In this document: one piece after another, positions 16,161-24,071 of the stretch
How the letters are laid out: each line of letters starts with the position of its first letter
Numbering within the stretch: position 1 is the first letter of the stretch
NCBI RefSeq assembly: GCF_019456655.1
Contig: NZ_CP080332.1
Location: 5,704,001-5,768,000, forward strand
Length of the DNA: 64,000 nucleotides
Direction of reading: 5' to 3'
Source of the DNA: Mycolicibacterium diernhoferi
GTDB taxonomy: Bacteria > Actinomycetota > Actinomycetes > Mycobacteriales > Mycobacteriaceae
Position numbers and translations under genes: made by a program
The notes under the pieces: model-generated
Databases searched by the model: none
What the model was told of the DNA's origin: nothing
The model's input: only the letters and a program-made list of their open reading frames with translations

Positions 16161-16205
16161 CATCGGTTCGGCATTCATCGGTTCGGTTCAGATCGGTTCG
16201 ATGTC
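16161..16205 (-). repeat. Three 15-bp tandem repeats in the leader of the quinone reductase gene
   Basis: The units begin at 16161, 16176 and 16191. Each carries the 9-bp core ATCGGTTCG, with variable bases between. They lie between the predicted transcription start (about 16281) and the ATG at 16134, so they would be transcribed as a leader. Exact 15-bp periodicity suggests a multi-site protein-binding array or an RNA element. A coding extension through the repeat (giving RTDE-like repeats) is considered unlikely. Confidence 0.6.
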
Positions 16206-16287
16206 GGCCCCATTCACGCCGCCGGGGCCCAGACCCGTTGCGCGGACGCCGATCGGCTGCGGTTCGTGGTGACGGGTAACTCGACCC

Positions 16288-16316
16288 ATCTAATATGAAG
16301 TTGAGGCCAAGTTCAA
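16288..16316 (-). promoter_or_regulatory. Predicted sigma-A-type promoter for the quinone reductase/FadE25-like/pnt transcript
   Basis: On the minus strand a TTGAAC -35 (16311-16316) is followed after 17 bp by TTAGAT (16288-16293). The predicted start lies near 16281, giving a leader of about 150 nt that contains the 15-bp repeats. Nothing else in the 288-bp gap between the flanking genes looks like coding sequence. Confidence 0.4.
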
Positions 16317-16422
16317 GTCTGTGGGCCGCAGGAGATCCGGTGAATTCTGCCGAATCCGCCGTCCCCGAAGACACCACGCTACCCGCGACAGTTGTTACGA
16401 GACAGCCAGTTTGGCTATGCCG

Positions 16423-17520
16423 TCAGCGATGCCGATCGATGAGTTCCAGGCTGCGACGCTCCATCAGCACCGTCAGCCGGCCGAATGCCCGGAAGGCCGG
16501 GTTGGTGGTCTGGCCGTGGTAGTAGCGGTAGTAGATCTGCTGACAGATCGCCGCGGTGCGGAACAACCCGAAGATCTCATAGAAGGCCCATTCCCGTTCG
16601 CTGAGACCGATATTCGTCCGGGTGCAGTAGTAGTCCACCACCTGCCGCCGGGACAACATGCCGGCGACCTGCGTCGGTTGACGGCGAAACTCGTGGAGAT
16701 CCGGTTCGTCGTCGGCCTCGATCCAGTACGCCAGGGCGCCACCGAGATCCATCAACGGGTGGCCGATGGTGGCGAGCTCCCAGTCCAACAGACCGACGGG
16801 GCTGTGCGGATGTTCCCTGTCGAAGACGAGGTTGTCGAAACGGAAATCATTGTGAATCAGACAGGACCGATCGTCGACCGGTTCGTTCTCGTCGAGCCAC
16901 GCCATCACCGACTCGAAGTCGCCGACATCGGGTGTCATGGCCTGTCGATAGCGCTTGGACCATCCACCCAACTGACGGTGGATGTAGCCCTGGCCCCGGG
17001 ACAGCCAGCCCAGCTCGGCTGCAGTGGGGTCGAGCTGGTGCAGGTCGATCAGGACATCCAGCGCACGAGTACACAGTGTGGTGATCTCGTCGGCGGAAAG
17101 CTCCATCTCCGGCGGGAAGTCCTGGCGGGGAATGTGCCCGTCGACCCGTTCCATCACGTAGAACGGGGTGCCGATCACCTCGACATCCTCACAGAGGCCC
17201 ACCATGGTGGGCACGTACCCGAACACCGGGCGCAGCGCATGCTGGATGCGGTACTCCCGGGACATGTCGTGGGCGCCGGCCGATTTGTGCCCGCCCGGCG
17301 GCCGGCGCAGGATCAGGTCCCGGTCCGGTAAGCGCACCAGATAGGTGAGGTTGGAGGCGCCGCCGGAGAACTGCCGAACCTCCGGGCGGCCCGGCACGGC
17401 AAAACCGTGTTCGCCGAGCCAGGCGCACAGACGGTCGACGTCGAAAGCATCCTCGGCGCGCACCGCCGTGGCATCGGCGACCTCGACGGCCTGCGCGGAA
17501 TCATGCGGAAGGCTAGACAT
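16423..17520 (-). CDS. APH-fold kinase paired with an ACAD11-like dehydrogenase
   Basis: A 365-aa phosphotransferase-family kinase. GGASNLTY at residues 53-60 is the nucleotide-binding loop, HNDFRFDN at 223-230 the catalytic loop and DWE at 246-248 the metal-binding motif. Its gene overlaps the upstream acyl-CoA dehydrogenase gene by 8 bp (17513-17520), so the two proteins are made together. In animals the same two domains are fused as ACAD10/ACAD11, and in Pseudomonas the related LvaA/LvaC pair handles 4-hydroxyacyl-CoA: the kinase phosphorylates the hydroxyl and the dehydrogenase-fold partner removes phosphate. The same function is inferred here. Confidence 0.85.
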   Translation of the reverse strand: MSSLPHDSAQAVEVADATAVRAEDAFDVDRLCAWLGEHGFAVPGRPEVRQFSGGASNLTYLVRLPDRDLILRRPPGGHKSAGAHDMSREYRIQHALRPVFGYVPTMVGLCEDVEVIGTPFYVMERVDGHIPRQDFPPEMELSADEITTLCTRALDVLIDLHQLDPTAAELGWLSRGQGYIHRQLGGWSKRYRQAMTPDVGDFESVMAWLDENEPVDDRSCLIHNDFRFDNLVFDREHPHSPVGLLDWELATIGHPLMDLGGALAYWIEADDEPDLHEFRRQPTQVAGMLSRRQVVDYYCTRTNIGLSEREWAFYEIFGLFRTAAICQQIYYRYYHGQTTNPAFRAFGRLTVLMERRSLELIDRHR

Positions 17521-18763
17521 ATTTGGCCAACTCCAGTCTGCTGATCACTCCGAGATGCACCTCATCGGGTCCGTCGGCGAGCCTCAGTTGACGCGCCAAC
17601 GACCACGCGCCGGCCAGCGGGAAGTCATCCGAGAGCCCACCTCCACCGTGGATCTGCATGGCGAAGTCGACGACCTCCTGCACCACACCCGGCACGTGGG
17701 CCTTGATCTGGCTGACCTCACCGAGCGAGCCACCTGGCCCGACCGTGTCCAGCTTCCACGCCGCATTCAGCACGAGCAGACGGGCCGTGTCGATCGCGAT
17801 GCGGGCCTTGGCGATCCGTTCCTTGTTGCCACCCAGTTCGACCAGCGGCTTACCGAATGCGGTCCGCTCACTGCCACGTCGGCAGGCCAGTTCCAGAGCC
17901 ATCTCGGCCAATCCGATCAAACGCATGCAGTGATGCACCCGGCCCGGCCCCAACCGGCCCTGTGCAATCTCGAAGGCGCGCCCCGGGCCGAGCAGGACAT
18001 TCGTCGCGGGGACCCGCACATCGGTGAAGGACACCTCACCGTGGCCGAAGGGCTCGTCGTAGCGGCCCATCGCCGGGAGCAGACGCTCGACGTGCACACC
18101 CGGCGCATTGCGCGGCACCAGGACCATGGTGTGCCGGGATCGCCTCGGCGCGAGAGGATCTGACACACCCATGAAGATGAGCACCTCGCATCGGGGATGC
18201 CCGATGCCGGTGGTCCACCACTTTCGCCCGTTGATCACGATGTCGTCACCGTCGTTGACGGCGGTGGCAGCCATGTTGGTGGCATCCGAGGAGGCCACCC
18301 CCGGTTCGGTCATCGCGAACGCCGACTGGATGGACCCGGCCAGCAGCGGTTCCAGCCATCGTTCGCGCTGCTCGGCCGTGCCGTACCGGAGCAGCACCTC
18401 CATGTTGCCGGTATCCGGGGCATTGCAGTTGAAGACATACGGCGCCAATTCCGACCGTCCCGTCTCCTCGGCGATCGGCGCGTACTCCACGTTGGTCAAT
18501 CCCAGTCCGCCACTCGTGCCGAACCGCTCTGCGTAGTCGCCGGCATGTTCAGCCGGCAGGAACAGGTTCCACAGGCCGGCCGCCCGGGCCTTGGCCCGCA
18601 ACTCGTCCAGCAACCGCAGGGGTTCCCACGGGTTTCCTCCGCCGGTGCGCAGGGCGGATACCTCAGCGTGATACCGCTCCTCGACCGGTGTGATCTCGGC
18701 GGCGATGAAGGCGCGGACGCGGTCGAGAAGTTCGACTGCGCGAGAGGAGGGTTCGGGATTCAT
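17513..18763 (-). CDS. ACAD10/ACAD11-like acyl-CoA dehydrogenase
   Basis: A 416-aa flavoprotein of the acyl-CoA dehydrogenase fold, closer to ACAD11 than to ordinary FadE: NCNAPDTGNMEVLLRYGT, FAMTEPGVASSDATNM, RKWWTTGIGHPRCEVLIFMG and RVHHCMRLIG are typical of this branch. It ends LADGPDEVHLGVISRLEL. The overlap with the APH-fold kinase gene downstream supports a two-component 4-hydroxyacyl-CoA pathway. ATG at 18761-18763 is used; it lies 7 nt after a TAGGGT -10 box, so the mRNA is probably leaderless. A perfect palindrome in front of it overlaps the -35 region and implies control by the divergent TetR protein. Confidence 0.87.
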   Translation of the reverse strand: MNPEPSSRAVELLDRVRAFIAAEITPVEERYHAEVSALRTGGGNPWEPLRLLDELRAKARAAGLWNLFLPAEHAGDYAERFGTSGGLGLTNVEYAPIAEETGRSELAPYVFNCNAPDTGNMEVLLRYGTAEQRERWLEPLLAGSIQSAFAMTEPGVASSDATNMAATAVNDGDDIVINGRKWWTTGIGHPRCEVLIFMGVSDPLAPRRSRHTMVLVPRNAPGVHVERLLPAMGRYDEPFGHGEVSFTDVRVPATNVLLGPGRAFEIAQGRLGPGRVHHCMRLIGLAEMALELACRRGSERTAFGKPLVELGGNKERIAKARIAIDTARLLVLNAAWKLDTVGPGGSLGEVSQIKAHVPGVVQEVVDFAMQIHGGGGLSDDFPLAGAWSLARQLRLADGPDEVHLGVISRLELAKYV

Positions 18764-18782
18764 GGGCTTGACCCTACCCCGG

Positions 18783-18803
18783 CTATTGAGCAATGCTCAA
18801 TAG
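18783..18803. promoter_or_regulatory. Perfect 21-bp palindrome: probable operator of the divergent TetR
   Basis: Arms CTATTGAGCA and TGCTCAATAG flank one central A, giving a 10+1+10 perfect inverted repeat. It fills the 40-bp gap between the ACAD11-like gene (start 18763, minus) and the TetR gene (start 18804, plus). On the minus strand TTGAGC within the palindrome sits 18 bp from TAGGGT, so a bound repressor would cover the -35 box of the dehydrogenase/kinase operon and also block its own gene. Confidence 0.75.
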
Positions 18804-19424
18804 GTGGCCAACAAGAAGAGTTCCGGTGGGAGCCCGCGTCCCGCATTGCGGCTCAATTTCGGTGATCGGCGAGATCAGTTGCTGGCCATCGGATTAGGAA
18901 TCCTGGTCAAGGAGCCGATCCACACCTTGTCGCTGGACGAAGTGGCCAAGAAGGCCGGCATCTCCCGCAGTCTGCTGTTCCACTACTTCCCGACCAAGAG
19001 CGACTACTTCGATGCGGTACTCGATGTCGCGGCCCAGCGTGTGCTCGACAACACGGCGCCACCCGCCGACGCCCACCCGGATGCGGCACTACGCCACATC
19101 GTGGGCGCGCTGTTCGAACAGATCGATCGACGCCGTGAGTTCTACCTGGCGTTCATCTTCGGCCAGGGCGCGCTCACCCTGGGCGGGGACCGGGTCGCAA
19201 CCCTGCGCGCCGACCTCGGTGGACGTGTGGTGGACGCCCTGGAACTGGGCGAACGCCCGGGTGCGGTGACCACCGTGCACGCCTGGGTCGCCTACGTGGA
19301 AGATCTTGCATTGCAGTGGAGCAGCGTGCCGGCCTCCGACCGCGGCGACACACTCGCCGAGCGGGTCGATCATTGCATTGCCGCGCTGCACAGTCTGATC
19401 GCCCTGCAACCCGGTGCCCGGTAG
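18804..19424 (+). CDS. TetR-family regulator, probable repressor of the ACAD11-like/kinase operon
   Basis: A 206-aa regulator starting at GTG 18804-18806. After a short basic N-terminus (ANKKSSGGSPRP), the TetR domain shows LAIGLGILVKEPIHTLSLDEVAKKAG and SRSLLFHYFPTKSDYFDAVL, a complete helix-turn-helix. The C-terminal domain (FYLAFIFGQGALT, HAWVAYVEDLALQW) is of the type found in mycobacterial lipid-linked TetR proteins. The gene begins immediately after the 21-bp palindrome and diverges from the ACAD11-like gene, the standard layout for an autoregulated local repressor. The inducer is probably an acyl-CoA intermediate; this is inference. Confidence 0.87.
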   Translation: MANKKSSGGSPRPALRLNFGDRRDQLLAIGLGILVKEPIHTLSLDEVAKKAGISRSLLFHYFPTKSDYFDAVLDVAAQRVLDNTAPPADAHPDAALRHIVGALFEQIDRRREFYLAFIFGQGALTLGGDRVATLRADLGGRVVDALELGERPGAVTTVHAWVAYVEDLALQWSSVPASDRGDTLAERVDHCIAALHSLIALQPGAR

Positions 19425-19439
19425 CACCGGCCGCATACG

Positions 19440-20987
19440 TCATCCGGCCACCGTCGTCGGCGGCGCAGCACGACCGGTGAGCATCTCGGCCAGCACCCCG
19501 CGGTCGATCGCGCGTTTGAGTATCTTGCCGGTCGACCCCGTCGGCAACCGATCGACGAACTGCACCACCCGCGGGATCTTGTACGCCGACAGTCGCTCTC
19601 GGGCCCAGGCCATTATCTCCGCGGCGTCGGTACGTGACCCTGGACCCACCACGACGACGGCGGCAACCTCTTCGCCGTAATGCTCGTGCTCGATACCGAC
19701 CACCGCAGCCTCGATGATGTCGGGATGTTCGTAGAGCACAGCCTCGACCTCACTGGGATACACGTTGTAACCCCCGCGGATGATGAGCTCCTTGGCTCGG
19801 CCCACGATCCGTACGTTGTGCTCGGCGTCCATCTCCCCGATATCGCCGGTACGGAACCAGCCGTCCGCTGACAACACCTCGGCGGTGGCGTCCGGACGGT
19901 GGTGGTATCCGCGCATCACCGTCGGGCCTTTGATATAGACCTCCCCGGCGGTATTCGGTGCGGCGGGCAGGCCGGCAGCATCGCGAACCTCGACGGCGGT
20001 GTGGAACGCCGCTGTCCCGACGCTCCCGGGTGGCGCATGCGGACCGCCGTAGGTGCCGATCGCGGTGGTCTCGGTCAATCCGTAGGCCTCCAGCAAGGTG
20101 CAGCCGAACGTTTCCTGGAATGCGGAGTTGACGGCACCGGGCAACGACGCACCCCCGGAGATCGCCAGGCGAAGGTTGATGAAGTCGGCCGCGGACGCAC
20201 CAGCGGCATCGTGCAACATGGCATTCCACATCGTCGGCACCCCGCACATGACCGTCAGCCGGTCGCGGCGCAGCATGTCCAGCATCGCCTCGGCGGAGAA
20301 CCGCGGCAGCAAGGACATGCTCGCACCGGCGGTGAGCGCCAGCATCAGCACCGCCGTCTGACCGAAGACGTGGAACAACGGCAGCCCGGTGCCGATCCGG
20401 TCTGCGGGTGTGGCGCCGGCCAGCCGCACGGCGATCTCACCCGCGGCCAACACATTCCCGACGGTCAGCTCGGCGCCCTTGGGCCGCCCGGTGGTCCCGG
20501 AGGTGAACAGGATGACGGTGACATCCTCGCCGGCACCGTCATGTGCGGTGGCCGGCGACTCGCCGGCGCCGGTCTCGGCCCCTTCGGTGAGGCTCCACAC
20601 CGGCACTCCGGCGGTGGCCGCCGCCTCGGAGGCGACGGTACCCAGCTCATGCCAGGCAATCACCAGCGTGCAGCCCGCCTCGGCGATGAAGTACTCCAAC
20701 TCGGCTCGTGTCGACATGGTGTTGACCGGCACCACCACCGCCCCGAGCGCCTGTACGCCGAGGTAGGCAACCACGAACTCGGGAACCGTCGGAGCGATCA
20801 GCAGAACTCGTTGCCCCGCAACGACGCCCTGCCGGTGTAGGGCACCGGCGTAGGCCAGGACGTCGTTGCGGAGCCGCCCATAGGACCAACGGTCCAGGGC
20901 ACCTTCGATGGCGGTCTGCTCGGGTTGCCGCCCGGCCTGGGTCAGCAATGGGGTGATGACGTTGACCACGTCCGCCTTTCCGTCCAT
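19440..20987 (-). CDS. Acyl-CoA synthetase / AMP-dependent ligase (FadD family)
   Basis: A 515-aa adenylate-forming enzyme activating a carboxylic acid to its CoA thioester. The P-loop is VILFTSGTTGRPKGAE, the A5 motif AYGLTETTA, the A8 hinge GWFRTGDIGEMD...RAKELIIRGGYNVYPSEVE, and the A10 lysine lies in LPTGSTGKILKR. The substrate cannot be read from sequence. It is the last gene of the thiolase-SDR-dehydrogenase operon, 20 bp after the preceding stop, and converges on the TetR gene with 15 bp between stops. ATG at 20985-20987. Confidence 0.9.
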   Translation of the reverse strand: MDGKADVVNVITPLLTQAGRQPEQTAIEGALDRWSYGRLRNDVLAYAGALHRQGVVAGQRVLLIAPTVPEFVVAYLGVQALGAVVVPVNTMSTRAELEYFIAEAGCTLVIAWHELGTVASEAAATAGVPVWSLTEGAETGAGESPATAHDGAGEDVTVILFTSGTTGRPKGAELTVGNVLAAGEIAVRLAGATPADRIGTGLPLFHVFGQTAVLMLALTAGASMSLLPRFSAEAMLDMLRRDRLTVMCGVPTMWNAMLHDAAGASAADFINLRLAISGGASLPGAVNSAFQETFGCTLLEAYGLTETTAIGTYGGPHAPPGSVGTAAFHTAVEVRDAAGLPAAPNTAGEVYIKGPTVMRGYHHRPDATAEVLSADGWFRTGDIGEMDAEHNVRIVGRAKELIIRGGYNVYPSEVEAVLYEHPDIIEAAVVGIEHEHYGEEVAAVVVVGPGSRTDAAEIMAWARERLSAYKIPRVVQFVDRLPTGSTGKILKRAIDRGVLAEMLTGRAAPPTTVAG

Positions 20988-21007
20988 GGGGTGTCAGTGC
21001 CGTCGGG

Positions 21008-22096
21008 TCAGCGGGGCAAGTCGACCAACTCCGCGAGCCGCGCCCGGTGCCGGCCCGGAGTACCCAGTGCGATCTGGTCGGCCTTGGCCCGCTTGAGATA
21101 CAGATGCACCGGGTGTTCCCAGGTCATTCCGATACCCGCGTGCATCTGCACCGCCTCCTCGGCGGCGGTGACGGCCACCTCGGCGCAATAAGCCTGGGCG
21201 ACACTGGCGGCCACCGATGCGTCGGGATCACCGGCCGCAGCGGTTGCGGCGGCATACCGCGCAGCGGCAGCCGCGGACTCGACGCCGGTGTACAGGTCTG
21301 CCAGTCGGTGCTTGAGCGCCTGGAATCCACCCACAATTCTGCCGAACTGGCGCCGTTCCTTGACGTAGTCGACCGTGGCGTCCAGGCACCACCGGGCAAG
21401 ACCGAGCTGCTCCGACGCCAGCAGGGCTGCCCCCACCTCCAGCGCTCTTTGGATCACGTCGGCCGCATCACCGGTCAGCAATGTGCCCGCCGCACCGTCC
21501 AATGTAACGTGGGCGAGTTGCCTCGTCATATCCAGTGAGACAACGGGAGTCAGTGTGGCCTCGCCGGAAGGCACTGCGTACAAAGCGGTTCCGTCCGGCG
21601 TCGAGGCTGGGACCAGCAGTATATCGGCCTCCAAGGCGCCGGCCACGCTGGTGATCGTGCCGGTGAGCCGACCGTCGAGCTCCTGGACCGTCCTCACGTC
21701 GGCGGTCGGGCAGGTCGACCAGGCGACGGCCAGTGCCGCCGTCTGCTCGCCCTGAGCTATCCGGCCCAGCAGGTCGGTGTCGGACTCCAGGAGCGCCGTG
21801 GTCGCGATCACCGCGCTGGTCAGGAACGGCACCGGCGCGACCCTGCGGCCGAGTTCCTCCAACACCACCGCGGCCTCCCGCAGGGAGCCGCCCGCACCCC
21901 CGCGCTCCTCGGGTATCAGGAGCCCGCCCAGCCCGATCTCGACCGACAATGCCTTCCACAGCCCATCGACGACCGCCCGGTCGGCGTCGTACATCCGGGT
22001 GACGGCGTCCGGGTCGCACCGTGCGTCGAGCAGACTCCGCACGCTGGCGCGCAGCTCTTCCTCGACTTCGGTGTAGAGCAGGTCGAGTTCGGTCAC
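21008..22096 (-). CDS. Acyl-CoA dehydrogenase, probable beta partner of a heteromeric pair
   Basis: A 362-aa acyl-CoA dehydrogenase-fold protein of the shorter, more divergent type (GLGGLLIPEERGGAGGSLREAAVVLEELG, LASEQLGLARWCLDATVDYVKERRQFGR, HAGIGMTWEHPVHLYLKRA). It lacks the EGGTSE-type C-terminal active-site segment of its neighbour. In mycobacterial steroid pathways such neighbouring pairs (ChsE1-ChsE2, FadE28-FadE29) form alpha2beta2 enzymes in which one subunit supplies the catalytic base. The GTG start (22094-22096) overlaps the upstream dehydrogenase stop as GTGA, which supports obligate pairing. Confidence 0.87.
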   Translation of the reverse strand: MTELDLLYTEVEEELRASVRSLLDARCDPDAVTRMYDADRAVVDGLWKALSVEIGLGGLLIPEERGGAGGSLREAAVVLEELGRRVAPVPFLTSAVIATTALLESDTDLLGRIAQGEQTAALAVAWSTCPTADVRTVQELDGRLTGTITSVAGALEADILLVPASTPDGTALYAVPSGEATLTPVVSLDMTRQLAHVTLDGAAGTLLTGDAADVIQRALEVGAALLASEQLGLARWCLDATVDYVKERRQFGRIVGGFQALKHRLADLYTGVESAAAAARYAAATAAAGDPDASVAASVAQAYCAEVAVTAAEEAVQMHAGIGMTWEHPVHLYLKRAKADQIALGTPGRHRARLAELVDLPR

Positions 22097-23316
22097 TTGG
22101 CCGTCTCCTTCCAGGGAATGTCCTTGTCGACGCGGGCTTCGGCGGGCAGACCCAGCACTCGTTCGCCGATGATGTTGCGCAGGATCTCCGAGGTACCACC
22201 CTCGATGGAGTTGCCCTTGGCGCGCAGGTAGCGGTAACCCGCGTCGCGACCGCAGAGATCGACGCTGGTGGGCCGCACCATGGTCCAATCCGAATAGTGC
22301 AGGCCCTCTTCGCCGAGCAGTTCCAGCTCCAGACCCGTCAGCTTCTGGTTCAGTGCGGCGAACGTCAGCTTCATCGCCGACCCTTCGGGCCCGGGTTGGC
22401 CGAGCGCGAGCTTCTGCCGCAGGCGCGTCCCGGCGAGGCGGGCCACCTCGGCATCCACCCAGTGCCGCATCAACCGGTCGTGCAGCTCCGGTGTCCGTTG
22501 CTCGGGGCGACTGCGCCAGGTGCCGGTGACCGTGCCGATCATCCCGCCTTCACGGGGCGCCGCCTGCCCGCCGATGGCCACCCGCTCGTTGTTGAGCGTG
22601 CCGTTGGCCACTGCCCAACCCTGCCCCACGTCGCCGAGCCGCTGATCGTCGGGAATCCGCACATCAGTGAGGAAGACCTCGTTGAACTCGGCCTCGCCGG
22701 TGAGCTGCCGGAGCGGGCGTACCTCGACCCCGGGGACAGTCATATCGCACAGGAAGAAGGTCATACCGCGGTGCTTGGGAATGTCGGGGTTGCTGCGGGC
22801 CAACAGGATCCCGAACCGGGCGTTCTGTGCGTCCGACGTCCACACCTTCTGGCCGTTGACCACCCAGTCCTCGCCGTCGGAGACCGCACGGGTGGCGACG
22901 GCCGCGAGATCCGAGCCGGCGCCGGGCTCACTGAACAGCTGGCACCAGATCTCCTCCCCGGTCCACAACGGCCGCAGGTAACGCCGCTTCTGTTCCTCGG
23001 TGCCGAAGGCCAGGATGGTCGGTGCCGCCATGCCGAGCCCGATGATGTTCGATTCCGGCCTGTTGTTCGGGGCACCGGCCCGGTCCAACAAGGCATCGAC
23101 CTCGAGCTGCCAGGCCGCCGGCAGGCTCAACCCGCCGTGGCCCTGCGGATAGGACACCCGAGCCAGTCCGGCGTCGTAGCGGGCCCGTAGGAATTCCAGC
23201 CGCTCCACCGTCGCAGGATCGTGGGCCGCCAGAAAGTTCTCGACCCGATCTCGCAACTCCTGCAGTGTCATCACTTTCGCACCTTTCTCGCGGAGCTGCA
23301 CCGCGCTATCGCTCAC
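22093..23316 (-). CDS. Acyl-CoA dehydrogenase, probable catalytic partner of a heteromeric pair
   Basis: A 407-aa flavoprotein with the standard blocks: LFSEPGAGSDLAAVATRA, GQKVWTSDAQNA, FEND-type FLTDVRIPDDQRLGDVGQGW and the C-terminal GNSIEGGTSEILRNIIGERVLGLP. The start is GTG 23314-23316, overlapping the SDR stop as GTGA; an ATG 45 bp further in (MTLQELRD) is an alternative. Adjacent to the shorter dehydrogenase with another GTGA overlap, it probably forms an alpha2beta2 enzyme oxidising a bulky acyl-CoA. Bulky substrate preference is inferred from the steroid-pathway precedents. Confidence 0.88.
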   Translation of the reverse strand: MSDSAVQLREKGAKVMTLQELRDRVENFLAAHDPATVERLEFLRARYDAGLARVSYPQGHGGLSLPAAWQLEVDALLDRAGAPNNRPESNIIGLGMAAPTILAFGTEEQKRRYLRPLWTGEEIWCQLFSEPGAGSDLAAVATRAVSDGEDWVVNGQKVWTSDAQNARFGILLARSNPDIPKHRGMTFFLCDMTVPGVEVRPLRQLTGEAEFNEVFLTDVRIPDDQRLGDVGQGWAVANGTLNNERVAIGGQAAPREGGMIGTVTGTWRSRPEQRTPELHDRLMRHWVDAEVARLAGTRLRQKLALGQPGPEGSAMKLTFAALNQKLTGLELELLGEEGLHYSDWTMVRPTSVDLCGRDAGYRYLRAKGNSIEGGTSEILRNIIGERVLGLPAEARVDKDIPWKETAK

Positions 23317-24071
23317 GTGTCACCCGTGGTGAGGCTCACGCCGCCGTCGACGACGACGGTCTGACCGGTCATCCAGGCCGAGTCCTCGGACAGCAGGAAG
23401 GCCACCACACTGCCGATGTCGTCCGGCTCGCCGAGCCGTTTGAGCGGGTAGCCCTGGGCCACCAGATCTGCACGGCCCTCGTAAAGGGCTGCAGCGAATT
23501 TCGTCTTCACCACTGCGGGTGCCACTCCGTTGACGCGGATGGCGGGGCCGAGTTCGACGGCAAGCAGTTCGGTGATGGAGTTGAGCATCGCCTTGGTCGC
23601 GCCGTAGAACCCGATCCCGGGTTCGGTGCGAATCGCCGAGAGCGAGGAGACGTTGACGATGACACCGGCGTTGTCCTTCATCCACGCCCGGTGGACCTTT
23701 TGCACCCACGACAGAGTGGAGATGCAGTTGACCTCGACGATCTTGCGTGCCGCAGCGAGATCGAGCTCCAGCACCGGGCCGAAGGTCGGATTGATACCGG
23801 TGTTGTTCACCAGGAAGTCGATGCTGCCGAAGGTCGAGATCGCCTGGTGCACAGTGTCATCCTGATGGCCGAGATCGTCGGCCTTACCGGCGACGGCCAG
23901 CGCGTTCGCGGGTCCACCCAACTGTGCGACGGCCTCATCGAGTGCGTCCTTACCGCGGGCGGTGATCACCACCTTTGCCCCGTCGGCCACCAACCGTTGT
24001 GCGATGCCCAGCCCGATACCACGGCTGGCACCGGTCACGATCGCGGTCTTACCCGTGAATCGGCCGCTCAC
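23313..24071 (-). CDS. Short-chain dehydrogenase/reductase in the beta-oxidation operon
   Basis: A 252-aa classical SDR with TGASRGIG near residue 12, NNTG in place of the usual NNAG, VSSLSA and FYGATK carrying the catalytic Ser, Tyr and Lys, and a C-terminal GQTVVVDGGVSLTTGDT. The operon position between a thiolase and acyl-CoA dehydrogenases suggests a 3-hydroxyacyl-CoA dehydrogenase role or oxidation of a ring hydroxyl. GTG 24069-24071 is taken as the start because it overlaps the thiolase stop as GTGA, like the other junctions in this operon; a longer upstream frame would overlap the thiolase gene. Confidence 0.87.
   Translation of the reverse strand: MSGRFTGKTAIVTGASRGIGLGIAQRLVADGAKVVITARGKDALDEAVAQLGGPANALAVAGKADDLGHQDDTVHQAISTFGSIDFLVNNTGINPTFGPVLELDLAAARKIVEVNCISTLSWVQKVHRAWMKDNAGVIVNVSSLSAIRTEPGIGFYGATKAMLNSITELLAVELGPAIRVNGVAPAVVKTKFAAALYEGRADLVAQGYPLKRLGEPDDIGSVVAFLLSEDSAWMTGQTVVVDGGVSLTTGDT

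Noticed and set aside
16161..16205. Reading the 15-bp repeat as an N-terminal coding extension of the quinone reductase
   Set aside because: The extension would add about 80 residues absent from the family, and the normal MKAWRVEELG start is present with a promoter upstream.
18783..18803. Assigning the 21-bp palindrome to the GTCAATA regulon
   Set aside because: Although both contain TATTGA, the half-sites point the opposite way (TATTGAGCA outward-in) and the final base differs, so it is treated as a separate operator for the divergent TetR.
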